From contig JAXDDX010000166.1 of NCBI GenBank assembly GCA_034670405.1, positions 496,001 to 560,000 on the forward strand: DNA of 64,000 nt, written 5' to 3'. The notes under the pieces are model-generated. The model was not told the origin of the DNA. It ran no database searches and saw nothing but the letters and a program-made list of their open reading frames with translations. Of the stretch, positions 20,752-33,874 are shown piece by piece; positions within the stretch are counted from its first letter, which is position 1, and every line of letters starts with the position of its first letter. This DNA comes from Hoplostethus atlanticus. Lineage: Eukaryota; Chordata; Actinopteri; Trachichthyiformes; Trachichthyidae. Made by a program: the position numbers and the translations under genes.

Positions 20752-23700
20752 TGTATTTAAACTAAATACATTGTGGATTCTATCTGTACAAGTGTATTTG
20801 TATAAACCAATGGATCTACTATTCTTTGTTTTAATTTTGTGCCATCAAATCATTTTATAAGTGTGCATGTCATCTTTTGTCATTTTGGAACAAAACTCTC
20901 AATATTGCCTACAGAAATAGTCTTGTTTTGGGGCTGATCCATTGGCTACCAAAGCAGGGAAGCTTCCACTGCAGACCTTTTCAAAAACAAGGAGGCATCT
21001 GCAAGATGATGAGAGATGCATTTTCATCAGCAGCCCACACCTGATTCCCTGTCATGTTACTTTACAGTTAAATGTTTTACAGCTCAGCAAATACAAATAA
21101 AGGCCTTTTCATTTATTTAAATACACTGATGATACCTTAGTACATGTTTGCTTGATTTTTGGTATAGCCCCCCCTGGAGAAAAATGCACCAGCCGCCACT
21201 GTGGTGGAGATTTTATTTTGGATGCCTTTCTCTGTCAATAGGACATTGTTTGGGTCTGGACAGCATCGGGATGTTGTTTTATTGTTCGCCAGCAGAGAGC
21301 GCCACTGTCATAGGTAACAGCAGCAGTCGACGTGACCAAAGATAGACTAGCTGTCAGGCAGATCAACAGAGGGGCCAACACTCTTCCTTATGTGCTGACA
21401 TACACCAGGGTCAGCTGGTTGCAGGCCAGTTTTATATGGGATGTTTGGTAAACAGACTCGGCTTGTGGCAAATGTTGATGATTCATGCCTTTGTTGGGAC
21501 TGTGACGTCTTGCTGAATCACACATTGCTATGCCGTCAGTAATCAGTTGAATTTGACGTAATCTCTCCAACCTTGCCCATGGTTAGCTTGACCAAGAGAG
21601 AGCTGTATCACATATGATACCCAGAGCTGCATCATATGACATCCTACTGTTGTTCTCGAAAACTGACCAGCGCCACTATCTCTGTCACTAGTGGTGCTGT
21701 GCACAACAGTGGGGATAGGCCCTCGAAACCTTTGCAGATTTGTTTGCTTGTTTAACATACACAGTGTACTATATGTTATGCATTCATGTGTGCCTCTGCT
21801 GTAGAACATGATAGTCCTATATACACATACACGATTGGCATCATCTATCATGCCTTTAGAGTTATTCTTGCTTATAATGAGGAAGTCTACGGGCTTAATT
21901 GACCAAATGTACACTCTCCCCCAGTTGGTTTGCCAATTTTTATCGCTCCCAAGGCTATGGGCTCATAACGAGCTAGAAGGCATCATCAGTCTGAATCCAA
22001 TTACTGTTGATTGAAAATCACATTTAATTTGGATAAATTAGGTCTCTTTCAAAATCAAATTGAGCTCTCCAAACCGACAAATTTCCTCCTTATTAATACG
22101 TTTTGTGAGTAATCAAAGCTCCTCTTTCTCATCCTCAAGGCGTTTCTATTTTAGAGAAGTGAAACTGGCAAGTTTGGGCCAAGGATTCAAGGAATGTTTC
22201 AAGGACATCACACGCCCCCTACGGACACATAGTGCCTGATAAAGTGAGCTAACATTTCTTCCGGACTTCTGCGCTCCCAATTCAGACACTAGAGAGATCC
22301 AGGTTGGACGACTCTTTCTGTCCCCTTTTGTCCTTATGTAATGGGGACTGTGCTCAAAGGACAGACTGAGTGTCCGGCACCCAGTGGGAGCCGCTCTGTG
22401 CCCTCCCTCACTGAGGAGTATGGTGGAGCGTGAAATAACATTAACTATGTCGTCTGCCTGCAAGTCACAGCCTTGGATGACTTCACTACAGTGAGTTAAA
22501 TTATAATTGAATTTAATTATTGTGTTTTGAATTATTCAGTCAGTGTGAAAGAAGACTTGACGTGTCTTTAAGTAGCTAACATTGAGAGATGAGTCTGATG
22601 TTTCACACCTCATCATGGCCAGAGATGGAGCATTATGCAGCGAATAAAGATATTAGACAATGGCGTTGTAAATGGAACAAACTAGAACAGGGTTAGAGGT
22701 GGATGGATGAATGGATGCTGATGCAGAATAAGGATAGAAATGGAGGAAAGGCTGCCACAGCCCCTGACAAGCAGGCAAGGTTAGTGACAGAACCGGAGAA
22801 TGAATTATCCATTCTGGATTTTTCTTCTGTGTCAGAGCATTTTCTGGAAAGGTTTTTTTTTTTTTTCCAGTACAGCAAAGGGAATCAACCTCCAACAGAG
22901 CAAGATCAGCACTTCTAATCCAATGTATTCACGTACAGAAGACTTGCAGTTTTTATGTTGGGGTTTCAGAATTCCAATGTTCAACAGAGGAACATGAAAT
23001 AGAGTTCAGTTTTTTTCTTATACATCTGTTCTGCAAAAGGTATGTTCATAGAAATGAAAGTGAAATGTTAAACAAAAGTGAGCCTAAATCATATTCTGTT
23101 TACATGCATTGAGAAGTGACTTTGTGCTCCCTATTTTCTCTTATTGAAACATTTTACAGACAGACTTTTATATAATTATAGTATAATAGTATAATATAAT
23201 AGTATAATAGAAGTATAATAGTTTTACTGTTACTTTGATTTATTCTCAGTGTATTTGCCTCTTGTCTAGGGTTTTTATTGTTTATCTTATTGACTTTGTT
23301 TGTAACAAATGTGTTTTTGTAATGTGCAAAGCAGGCAGCTACCCATCCATGGAGCAGGTTGGTCCATAGGGTGAGGTGCACTTTACCCAGAAGCACTTTA
23401 ACTGTGTTGGGCACTGGGACTGAACTCCTTCAATTACGAGGCAGCCTCAATAGACAACCTGCCACCCCTGGAGCACCGACGTCCATCTGTAGTTAACTTC
23501 CTCCTTCCTAGATGTGTTGACAGTGAAAAGCGTGTTAGAGGAGGAAAGACATGGGATCCACAAGAAGTCGATCGCATTTCTCTGTGCCGCCCGCCTTCCA
23601 CCTTGAATCTTTAATCGAACCGTTTGTGTTCTGTTTGAACCAGTTTGGGATACATGTGTTTGCCTATCATCACTCTGTATCTCTTCAACTCACTCAGCCT

Positions 23701-24389
23701 TTGATCTTTCAGAGACCACTACGTGTAACTGGCCGGATCATTAGTGTGAGCCCTCCTGGGTTCACGTGGGATCGCTGTGTTGTAATCTGGATTGCGCCCT
23801 CAGGCAGATAAATGTTCAAATGTCTAATCAATGTGATAATCTGTCCCTCAATCTCCCACCACAGGAGAGAGAAGCAGAGGTGTAATGCCCAGAGAGATAG
23901 ACATCTGAAGAAGAAAAAAAACACAGAGCATGGAGTCCTGGACCTGACATGCAGTGACCTGGAATGAGACCCAGAGGTGTGCTGAGACATGCTGCTAGAT
24001 GACAATGGCTGGCATAGGGAATGGGATGATTGGGCAAGAGAAGATTAGGGATAGAGAGAGGGCTAGAGGGATTTTCATCATTTGCAAGCTTTGCATTTCC
24101 TCCTCATTGATCTTTTTCCCCATATGGCTTGAACACTGGTTTCATCATCATTGTGAGATGATATTAGAGAAGGGTAGATAGAAGACGAGAGAATGGGGAA
24201 TGTTGAATTGTCCAAAAAGCAATGGTCACCCGATTGGAAGTGTGCTTTATCAACACTCAACCTATCAACCTGTTGTCGCACTCTCATGCACAGGCACACG
24301 CAAGCTTGCTCTTTCCTTCTGTCTGTCTTTGTCTCTGGTTCTGTTTCTTTCTCTCTTAAGATTTATTTTCCAAATGTCACCAACTTTTT

Positions 24390-24500
24390 TTTTTACAGTT
24401 ATTTATCCGTGGAAGGTTGAGCTGAGTGACGGGCTGTTTCAGCAATGAACGGCTTCACACTCGGTCAAACGCATTTGCACCTGGGAGCGTCTTGGCCTTA
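24390..24500 (+). repeat. Dispersed repeat, short copy
   Basis: The stretch TTATTTATCCGTGGAAGGTT, followed by a CAGCAATGAACGGCTTCACA block and CACCTGGGAGC, matches a longer copy at 31732 with scattered differences. Probably a SINE-like or other non-autonomous family. Confidence 0.5.
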
Positions 24501-26550
24501 CTATGTTCTCTCTCTCTCTCTCTCTCTCTCTGGGCTGTTTATTGATGGAGTAATTTGCCCTGAGATTGTACTGCGGTCTCCGGGGTGCTATGTGTATTAA
24601 TTACCATCTATTCATCTGGGGCTGTTCAGCCTTTCAGCATGCTCCAGAGCAGTGGTTCCAGGCCAATGCTTCACAGCGTCTGTCACAGCCCTAATGCTTC
24701 GGCAGACGTGTGCGCGCCTGTTAGAGAGGACTAATGTGAGTCCCCTTGGAGAAAAGAGTGTGATTTAGTACTTTTCAGTGATTACAATATTGCTGACATT
24801 TAGAAGAGATGCAAAAGCAACACTATAAATCTTCAGTCTGTGCATCCTGGACTTTTGAGCTTTGAGTTTGAGTCCAATCCAGGCTATACCCTGAATGCCT
24901 TGTGTTGGTAAGTGTTTGCCATTATGGGGTGGAAAAGTGGCCTGCATGATTTAAACCCTCTTCACTATTATTTCTCCAGCCCAATCTCACATTGTGAGCG
25001 AATTGTAAATGCTTTTTCTCAGTGTGACATCAACCACCTCTTTGTGGGGGACTTCAAATCTCTCTCGCTCTTCCTTGTGTGTGTACGTGTGTCCAAGCAT
25101 GGCAGTTGTGTGCATGCATGCCTATGATCAATAACTCATTTGAGTCTCTTAAACTCAGTAGGAATTGGTGAAACGACTAATCAATGTAAGAGAAAGCTTT
25201 CATTTAAAATGAGTATAGAGTGTGAGCGAGAAAGGGAGGCAGAGAGGGGGGGGAGAAAAAGAGGTAGGGATTTTGTTTTGCAAAGGATGATAGAACAATA
25301 CACAGAGTTACAGACAGACAGCTAGAAATACAGACAGGGGATTTGAGAGAGACGGTGACTGGCTGGTGTTAATTCCTCAATCAGCTAGAGTATTTGATGT
25401 TAGCGCTGATAGAGAAGGGATTTGTGCTCTCTTCTCACCCCCCCCGCCACTAACACCGCCACTTCTGTCAATCATATAGACACAAGGGAAAATCAATCAA
25501 TCATCAATCACAAGAGTATGCATTTTTTACAGAAATAGTATGTATATTTTTTCGCAGTTATGCACAATTCTGCTGATCTAAAACAAGCTCTTTTTCTCCC
25601 ATTGTCTCTTTTCATCATGACAACTCAGGTAGTATTCTCTCTGTGAAGAAGCAGGACCACAGGTTCATTTCATGCCCCAGCTTTCCCAAACAGCCTTTCT
25701 CAGCCTCCATTGCCATCCCGCCCCTGTATGACGGTTGATGACAGGACTGCTGCATTTTACCTCCCAATTCTGACCCCCCATCCCTTTTCTTAATCTAATC
25801 AAGGAGTCTACCAGGTGCAATTAGTTTGTTTCTCTCCATTAGTGGCACCGTTACGCCTCCACTGATATAATCCTCCAAGGCTTCACAGACCAGATATTAG
25901 TAATTTGCTATATTCCTTTTTAATACCAACTTTTGTAATGGATAAGGGGGTTTGGAGAGATATGTGAGGCTTTGAAGGAGACAGGAGGCTTTAGAGACAT
26001 GAGTCAGTTCTGTTATCATTTTTTTAGTCTGTTTAATATTCACATTTGCTGCAGCCTCATTTGTGATCTCATTAGAACAAATTGTCTTTCACAACCTGGC
26101 TGTCTGCTTTTGAAACCATTTTTTGTCTCTTTCTCTCTCTCTCCCCCCCCCCCATGTGACCATTTTCTTTTCTTTCTCGGTAAATGTTACCCTCTATCTC
26201 TCTGCCCCTAATGCCTCTCTCCCTCTATCACTCCCTCACTGGTGTTTGTGTGCGAGCAGCCATTCAGCCAGCCCCTGGTTGTCAACTGATTGAAGATAAT
26301 TACAGCTATTTGACTGCAGCGTTCACATCCAGTCCTTTCTGAAGGCACTTACAGAGGGAGAACATGCCAAGCTGAGGCTCTTATCTGTCTCTCTGGATAA
26401 CTATGGCTACAATGACCGAGTGAATATGATAGAATATGCATCTGATGTTTCTATAGACAACACTGTTGCTAGCTATTCAGAAGTTGGGCCAAAGCCCAAT
26501 CCAGACCCACTGAAAACCTCAATATCTGAGATAATACCTGATTCATTCAG

Positions 26551-26720
26551 TAGTTCCCAATCCAGTCCTCAAGGACCCCCTCCTCCTGCAGGTTTTAGCT
26601 CCAGCTCTACTCAGGCACACCTGAACCAATTAAGGCATCATGAAAACGTGAAGCCTCTAATTGGTTCAGGTGTGCCTGAGTAGAGCTGGAGCTAAAACCT
26701 GCAGGAGGATTGAGAACCAC
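26551..26720. mobile_element. Hairpin MITE with a 51-bp perfect inverted repeat
   Basis: Bases 26582-26632 and 26658-26708 are exact reverse complements over 51 bp, separated by a 25-bp loop. Outer motifs TAGTTCCCAATCC (left) and, inverted, TAGTGGTTCTCAATCC (right) extend the similarity; the left arm has about 20 extra bases. The perfect arms imply recent activity or gene conversion. The ORF across it is fortuitous. Confidence 0.8.
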
Positions 26721-27595
26721 TAGGGAAGAACTCAAATTGAGAGAAGAATTGCTGATTAGAAGTTGTGATTGATGCTTTGACCAGATGCAGTGATATAATG
26801 ATCCTTAACATTTTATGACACTAATCACTGCAATACATTAGATAACCATTCCCTTTTTCAAGTCTGTTAGAGGTCCAAGCACGTTTTCAAAAACAGTTTT
26901 CCGCTTTTCAATAACGTCATTGCATAATGCCCAAACATGGTAAATCATATATGTCTCTGAAAACATGTCATATCTCTTTATTATACTTAACTGAGTGTCT
27001 CATTTACGCCACTGCAGTTGTCAGTGGTGCTGGAGTGGCAGTCTCAGAGGAAACTGAGTATTTCCTCAGTGTACTTTTTAGGACTGCCCTGTTCCCTCAC
27101 ATATTGTGTGCCTAATCCCGGCTTGAAGGAATGTAATTGTTCTCGAGCTGTCGTACATTAGCTACATGCCTCTCAGCTCTGTGCTATATCCAGAGCAGTA
27201 GGAATGAGTCAGACTCTTTATGATGACAGGCCTCCCTATGTTTCCCTCTCTCCCTTTGTTTCTCTCAATGCCTGCCTGACACTTTCTCCCCCTTTCTTTT
27301 CGTTCACCGTTTCTTATCTTCTGTTCCCTCTCTCCACCCCCCCCCTCCCCTCCCCTCTCCCTCCTTACATAAGCTGTGTTGTGTGTGCAGTGACAGAGGA
27401 GAATTGAGGACTCATCATAGTCCTCACTCAACAGGAACCCCCTTCTGTCTGTCTCCTTGTTTCATGGGGAGCTGTGACAGCTGCACACTTGACCGGAGGC
27501 AATGGTGGATAATAGCAAGGGAGATCAAAGCAGAAAAGATAACACACACACATGAACGTTCTCTGTCTCTTACTCTCTGCTCTCTCTACCTGCTA

Positions 27596-27596
<1 letters not shown>

Positions 27597-27634
<38 letters not shown>
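27597..27634. repeat. (CA)n microsatellite
   Basis: About 19 uninterrupted CA units. Confidence 0.9.
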
Positions 27635-27638
<4 letters not shown>

Positions 27639-30526
27639 CTCTTTCTTTCTTCCTGCCTTCCTACTTCTGAGTAGTAGCTTGTTGTGTTTTTTTTGATCAT
27701 ATCAAATGAATGATTTATTAGACTCTGTCAAACAATGTCCCCGTGATCAAAGTAGAGGAGCGAGGATGACAGACGTTGGAAGCAAGAGAAGGGTAAGACC
27801 ATGTCTATAGGTACTCGAGGAGTAACTCTCTAACAGCTACCTTGCTAGTGTCTCTCCAAAAAGGTGTCAGTTACTCTTGTACAGTCAGTTGACAAGTGAC
27901 ATATCTAACATTATGACAGGCTAACAAGATTACAAAATAGATGCTTAGATTTGGTTCACTAAATACATCGTTTATAAGGGAATCTATGAGCGGGATACAA
28001 GTGAGTCCCCGGATAGTGTTTGTTCCTGAGGGGGTTTCTCCCTGCTTTGCCCTGCTTCTCCTCGTATCCATGGACTGAATTTTGACAGCTAGAGGACAGA
28101 GAATAACTATGGAAGGAAAGAGGGGAGTATGTATGATTATAGAACTGAAGTGTGTCCCTGGCCTCCCTCAGGCTTGTCTTGTCCTGCAAGGCAGAGCCCA
28201 GATTCCTTCCCAACAAAACGCCACACACACACACACACACACATACACACACTCGCGCACTCACAAATGGGCAGACCTTGGCTTTTTTATCTCACTACTG
28301 CAGGCACTCACAGACAAGCCCCTCTGATCACACACACAGGCCTGCGTATGCGATGCTAATGCTCAATGTGTTTGTTGGTGCGTCTGTGTTTAAACCCGTA
28401 GCCGTAGACTTCTTTCTACATTGTCTATTGGTGTGTGTCTGCACGCCGCACACGCCTGTGCATGCATGCATTGATGTCTTTCTGGCAATTCTTTGAACCC
28501 TCTAGCTTAAGAGCACAGGACCCAGCAGTGTTTTTGAACATATGAAAAACACGGGTGTGCTCAAGTCAGATTTGCATTCCACGCTGAGATATGTTTATGG
28601 TCTTTTGCGTGTGTGAATGATTGTGTGGAGGAGAACGCCGGGTTTGGAAGATCTGGGCATGTTTCGCTACCACCTGCTTTCATTCTTCCTCCTGGGCCTT
28701 TTGCATGATTGTGACCCTGTAATCATATTAGTGATTAGCGAGGCCGCTCATATCCAGAAATCTCTGTGGGCATTCATGTTATTCATGTCCTTGTGTGTAC
28801 AGTAAGTCGTGCTTTGGTTTAGGCCAGCGTCTATAGGAATCCAGGAAATCCAGATGTACAGCTTAGCTCCAACATAAAACAGCTTGTGTGTGTTCAGGCT
28901 ATGTGCACCTGCAGCTCGTGATAAGAGGGAGATCAATGTATGCCTCATAATAACAGTAAAGACTGCTTCAGTCTCAGCTGTGTGTGGGAGTCTCTTGCTA
29001 AATATTCACACCAGGTGCCAAAACAAAATAAGATTACCATTTATTTTCTCAGTTTCATTTAGAGTGCTGTAATTAATGCAAACCTGGGCCTCATATATCA
29101 ATGCTTCATTTTCTGTATGCATGAAATGTTGAAATATGCTGAGATGCTTGACCAAGCGCTTGTTAATTTGCGAATATATCATAAGATAATTAGTAGTGAG
29201 TAGTGAGAGTAGTGAGTGTAAACACACCTTAGACTTGGTGCCAAAAGTATCAACCGTTTGCCAGGTTTGGTGCATTACTGACTTGCCAAGACTATATTAC
29301 TCTATATCTATTCTCTATAATAATGAGGCCAATATCAGCTGTGCCTTGGACTGCCGTGGTCCTGGTCTCAGCTGTTAGATGGTCATGCCAGCCAATAGCA
29401 GCCCAGCCTGCATCAGCAGACATCATCTATCTCTTGTCAGTTTCATTTCCCGTTGGGCGATAGCGCTCTCCATCACTCACCCTTCTCCATCAGCCCCTGT
29501 GATTGGCTTATTATCAGCTGTCCTGCACAGAGAAGGAATGGGCCATGCATCACTGCACACATCATTGCTTGTACACACACTTAGGAACCCCGATACACAC
29601 ACACGCACACACAGAGACACACAAACACACAAACGAACAAATAGGATAACACCTTTTTGTCGCTGTCTGTTGTAATAGCCTGGTGGGACACAGGCATCTG
29701 TTGAACACACATACACATGCATGTGAATACGCATGGGTGCACTCACATATACACACCCATTCACATGACAACAGAGGACATGAATACCTCAAGGGCACTG
29801 GGCAATGTAACAGTGATGTTACACCGCTAAATCTTGAGTTTACCTTGACTGCAAATTTCAGGATAAGAATCTGAGTGCCATTCATAAACCAAATACCCAT
29901 CTGTCTTCATTGGTATCTTAGGAAAGCTGAACATGTCGTACATGTGCTGTAAATTACACTACAGCAGTATGGTATTTTAGTCACATAGAAACTACAGTGC
30001 CGTATTACATGACATCAATGAGTTCACAGTGCAGTCAGATGCATGATGTGCCTGCTCTTACTACCTGTCTCTGTGTAAGGGAAGATATGCTGCCCTTAGG
30101 CCCACTGGCTCTTGACTTGACCGAGGGCCCCAGTCATTCGGATTAGTCTTCTCCTCACAAATCTTAATATGAAATAATTACCAAGGGGAAAACAACAGCG
30201 AGTCGAGCGGCAGGGCCTGAGCTGTGCATTGGCTGGGTTCTTCACCGGGATGCGTCCGCAGCAGAGCGTGGTTCTGGTATAACAAACTGCAGTCTTCTGG
30301 AATAATCCCACCCTGTTTCAGGCCTGATTTCACCTCAGCTCAACGGAGAGGGAGGATGGGGAGTGATAGAGAAAGACAGAGAGAGAGGGGATGGGCAGAT
30401 GGATAAAGTGGTGGCGGCGCGGCTTCCATGTTGGAGTCATAGGGTACAAGGATCAGCGTTTGTGTCCATGTGTGCCATTTAATTTGTTGTGATTGTGTTT
30501 ATGCGCTGCATACATCCTTCAGCATA

Positions 30527-30529
<3 letters not shown>

Positions 30530-30576
<47 letters not shown>
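30530..30576. repeat. (TG)n microsatellite
   Basis: About 23 uninterrupted TG units followed by a short GA run. Confidence 0.9.
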
Positions 30577-30584
<8 letters not shown>

Positions 30585-31731
30585 CAAGGATGGATGTGAG
30601 TGTTGTTTTGCCTATAGCAGAGGACATTTTCTCACAGTGCGAACAGAGGTCACCGCCAATAGCCTGAACAGTCTCTCAACGTCCTTCTGCCTTATCCTCT
30701 TACTACAGTCCCTTCCTTTTTTACCCTTTACTCCATCATTTCTCCAAATACACTCTAATTCCCCAACCACTTTGATACTATATTTCCCCCAAAGCATTTT
30801 TTCCCCTTCATTTCTACCTCCTCACTTGCCAACCCTCCTCTACTTCACACTTTAAATTCTAATTTAGACATCCCTCTTCCAGTCCTCTTAATATCCTTTC
30901 CAGTCTCTCTGACCCTTTCTGTGTCATCCCTCTGTCCCTCCGTCCCTCCCCATGCCCCTGACCCCTACCAACCTGGCTTTCTAAGTCTTCCTTCTATAAG
31001 CCTTATGAGATGCCCTGAGCTCACGAGCAGCATGAGACTGAATTGCTATTCCCAAGGGTTGGAGGGCTCGAGGGTGTGTGGGATTTTGTATCTGTAGTGT
31101 TTGTGTGTTGGGGGGGGGGTGCAGATATTGTCAGGGGACTGAGTAGTATCAGAGGTGATTAATGTGCTTCCTTTCCTCCACTCATGTAGATCGGACATCC
31201 TGGGAGGGGAAAGGCATCACAAGGACAGGAAGTGGGGCAGCAGGAAAAAGGAAGTAAACTAATGGAAGACATGGCTTCTGTTTATTTCAGAAGAGAAATA
31301 TGCCGATATAAGTTTCTCTTAATTAAAGGTAAGAAGCAGCAGACGGATGGATCGATGTTATACAGGGCGGATGAGCGGGTCGAAGAAGAAAATGTTATTC
31401 TCTCCTCATAGAGCTTTGGGCTTGACTTAAGGTTACATGCTGCCAGCTAGTATAGAACAGGTGGATGGAGGGAGATATAGAAATGAAGATTAATTAAAAG
31501 CATTTTTTCTTCATATATATAACCTCCTTGCCCATGACCACGGGGTTGAGGCAGAGAATAAAGGGCTAGAGTAGAGCAATGGGGGAAAAGAGAGAGGTTT
31601 AGAGAGAGGTAGAGTGATGAAGGTGAAAGATTAATCACCACCCAATCCCCGGCTAACAGGCTATTGGATGTGGTGCTATCCACAGCCATCAGTGTGTTTG
31701 TGCATTTGTGTGTGTGTGTGCGCGCATTTTT

Positions 31732-32045
31732 TTAAACCTTTATTTATCCAGGGAAGGTTGACTGAGCGTGGAAGCTCTTTTCCAGCAACGTTCGGCTTCA
31801 CACTCACACAGTCATAGACATTCCCACCTGAGAGCCGCCCAGTACAACACAGTCTTCTGCTGCTGGCCACTGAGCAGCTCCACTGGGTGTTAAATGTCTT
31901 GCTCAAGGACGCCTCAGGAGTAAGTTGTCACAGGAGGGGAGAGCATTTCTTATTCTCTTTCACCACAAGGATTTTCTCACACATCCTTGACTGGGAAAAC
32001 TGGATTCAAACCAGCAGCCCTCCAGTAACAAGGCCGCTAACTACT
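31732..32045 (+). repeat. Dispersed repeat, long copy (related to 24390)
   Basis: Begins AACCTTTATTTATCCAGGGA and includes CAGCAACGTTCGGCTTCACA, a CTTGCTCAAGGACGCCTCAG segment and, near the end, GGATTCAAACCAGCAGCCCT. From memory the last motif is typical of teleost dispersed elements. No tRNA-like head or clear duplication was found. Confidence 0.5.
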
Positions 32046-32320
32046 TAATGTGTATGTGTGTTACCAATAGCGGTGGGGAATTGCAATGATTTTATGCAGC
32101 ATGTTTAATGCCCCCAAGTGCCGTTCCTGGTCCATATTATGTGAAATTAATTAATTTCACTTTGGAGATACACACATGCACACATGCACACACACGTTAG
32201 ATGAGACTTTATATAGCAGTGCCATGCTCTCTTTTGCTATAAACTCATATGATTCTGTGTATATAAATGAAAGGGTTTTGTATTGTGGAGAGAAATGGTG
32301 TTTGCACGGTGGGCAAGGAT

Positions 32321-32321
32321 A

Positions 32322-32361
<40 letters not shown>

Positions 32362-32403
32362 TTGTGTGTGCGCGCGTGTGTGCGTGTGTGCGCAGCGCGC
32401 GTG
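32321..32403. repeat. (TG)n with CG interruptions
   Basis: Interrupted TG array with CGCGCG patches; alternating purine-pyrimidine, so Z-DNA-prone. Confidence 0.85.
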
Positions 32404-32546
32404 TTCTTATTGGGTTTTTAATCAGGGCGTCACGCTCTCTGTTCCGATTAGGTGCAGCAGGGCTCTCCAACCGACTGCTTCTGAACAACAACACCCTCTC
32501 GAAACTAGATAATACCTCGACTCACAGACTCAAAGAAAATCAAACA

Positions 32547-32612
32547 CTCTCTCTCTCGCTCTCTCTCTCACACACACACACACACTCTCGCTCTCTCACT
32601 CTCTCTCTCTCT
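32547..32612. repeat. Compound (CT)n-(CA)n-(CT)n
   Basis: CT runs flank a short CA run. Low-complexity ORFs here are not genes. Confidence 0.85.
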
Positions 32613-33874
32613 CTCACAACTCTCGTCCAAATCAGATTGATGCTCTGAGAAAATGAAACTCCACAATAACGGGACGGTGGGAGCAGCCCCAGGTATGAGA
32701 TGTGTCTTCTTACATGAAAAAAAGAGAATCTAATACGAGGAGCGACCAATATGATTCAATGTTCCGTCCTCTGGCCCTCCACATGTCACGAACCATTTTC
32801 AAAGATCATCAGAGACAATGTGCACACACATACACACACGATAATAATACAGTGAAAGAGATGCACTCACATTGCAGCTTGTCAACCAGTGAAATGGGTG
32901 TCAGAAAATAGAGAATGGCTCTGATAAAAGAGGCAAGGGTTTGACTACTGTTCAACAATAGCTGCTTTTGTCTTCGCAGCCTTTGGTGTATGATATTCAT
33001 CAATACAGTAAAGTACCAGAAACAACAGATTCACACCTGGGCACCCACATGGTATCATGCAGCACCAAACCTCACATTGTATTGTGAAATGAGTGGAAAG
33101 CACGAGTGATAAAGAGAGACACACAGTGTGTAATGATATAGGACTTGATTATAATGCATTATAATGTATAGTTATACTGGCTTTTTCTACCAAATTGAAA
33201 AAGAAGAAAAACAAATTCGTCTTCGTAGGCTTTCAGAAAAAGCAATGCCCAAGCTGTGTCAAGTTATGCGGTTCAGCCTCACCACCGTCGCTATCCTAAA
33301 CCAAACACTGAAAGACAATGTCCTGTATTGAAATGGCTGGTTTGATTCCCAGCATTTGCCTATAACCCATATGGCTCCCAGCGTCTATGTGATGGAATAT
33401 CACATAAGCAACTGTGACAGATGCCCTGTAATTGGCTCTGAATGGAAACTGTTGCTTCACGGGCAGAAAGCCTTCTGCCATCTGTTTATTCCCGCCACAC
33501 CTTTGATAACAACGTTATACCGGGAGGTGATATTGAGAGGGAGGCAATCAACCCACATCCCCCACTCCCCCACCACCCCTACACACACACACTCATGTAC
33601 ACACACACACACACGCACACACACAATCTTTGAGTTTATGAGGCGTAACATATCTGAGGATTGAGGGGTGAGTTTCTGTGGCGTCCCCATGGAGATATAA
33701 AAGGTTAGACCGACGCTAGATGAATTGTGACGGACATCCAACTAGCTGCTCTAGCCAGATAATCATGCCGGCTGCAGACCAGCAGAATTCTGCTTCCCGC
33801 TTCGCCCTACTGACTAAACACATCATCATATCAGTTTGTTGCTTTCCTCTCTGCAGTGGTCACCGGTGAATTTT

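Larger units (their letters stand above)
17577..21201 (+). mobile_element. hAT transposon with exact 8-bp TSD, carrying an intact non-transposase gene
   Basis: The ends are CAGTGGCGGCTGG at 17577-17589 and its inverse at 21189-21201. The 8-bp direct repeat TGGTGGAG flanks it at 17569-17576 and 21202-21209. Eight-base duplications and CAG ends are typical of the hAT superfamily. Near the left end are frame-broken remains of a TTF-type hAT transposase. The middle and end of a transposase (including the C-terminal dimerisation domain) are missing, and the space holds a two-exon gene for a 365-aa protein. The duplication shows that one hAT copy inserted here. It does not show whether the gene was already inside at that time. 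Confidence 0.85.

Noticed and set aside
26420-26683. 87-aa ORF starting MNMIEYASDVS
   Set aside because: Half of it is one arm of the hairpin MITE; no family resemblance.
31985-32040. tRNA-like GGATTCAAACC motif
   Set aside because: No acceptor stem or anticodon arm around it; it belongs to a dispersed repeat.
32653-32692. ATG-led mini exon MKLHNNGTVGAAP followed by GTATGAG
   Set aside because: Looks like a first coding exon, but joining it to the lingo3 acceptor gives a stop and no other partner was found.
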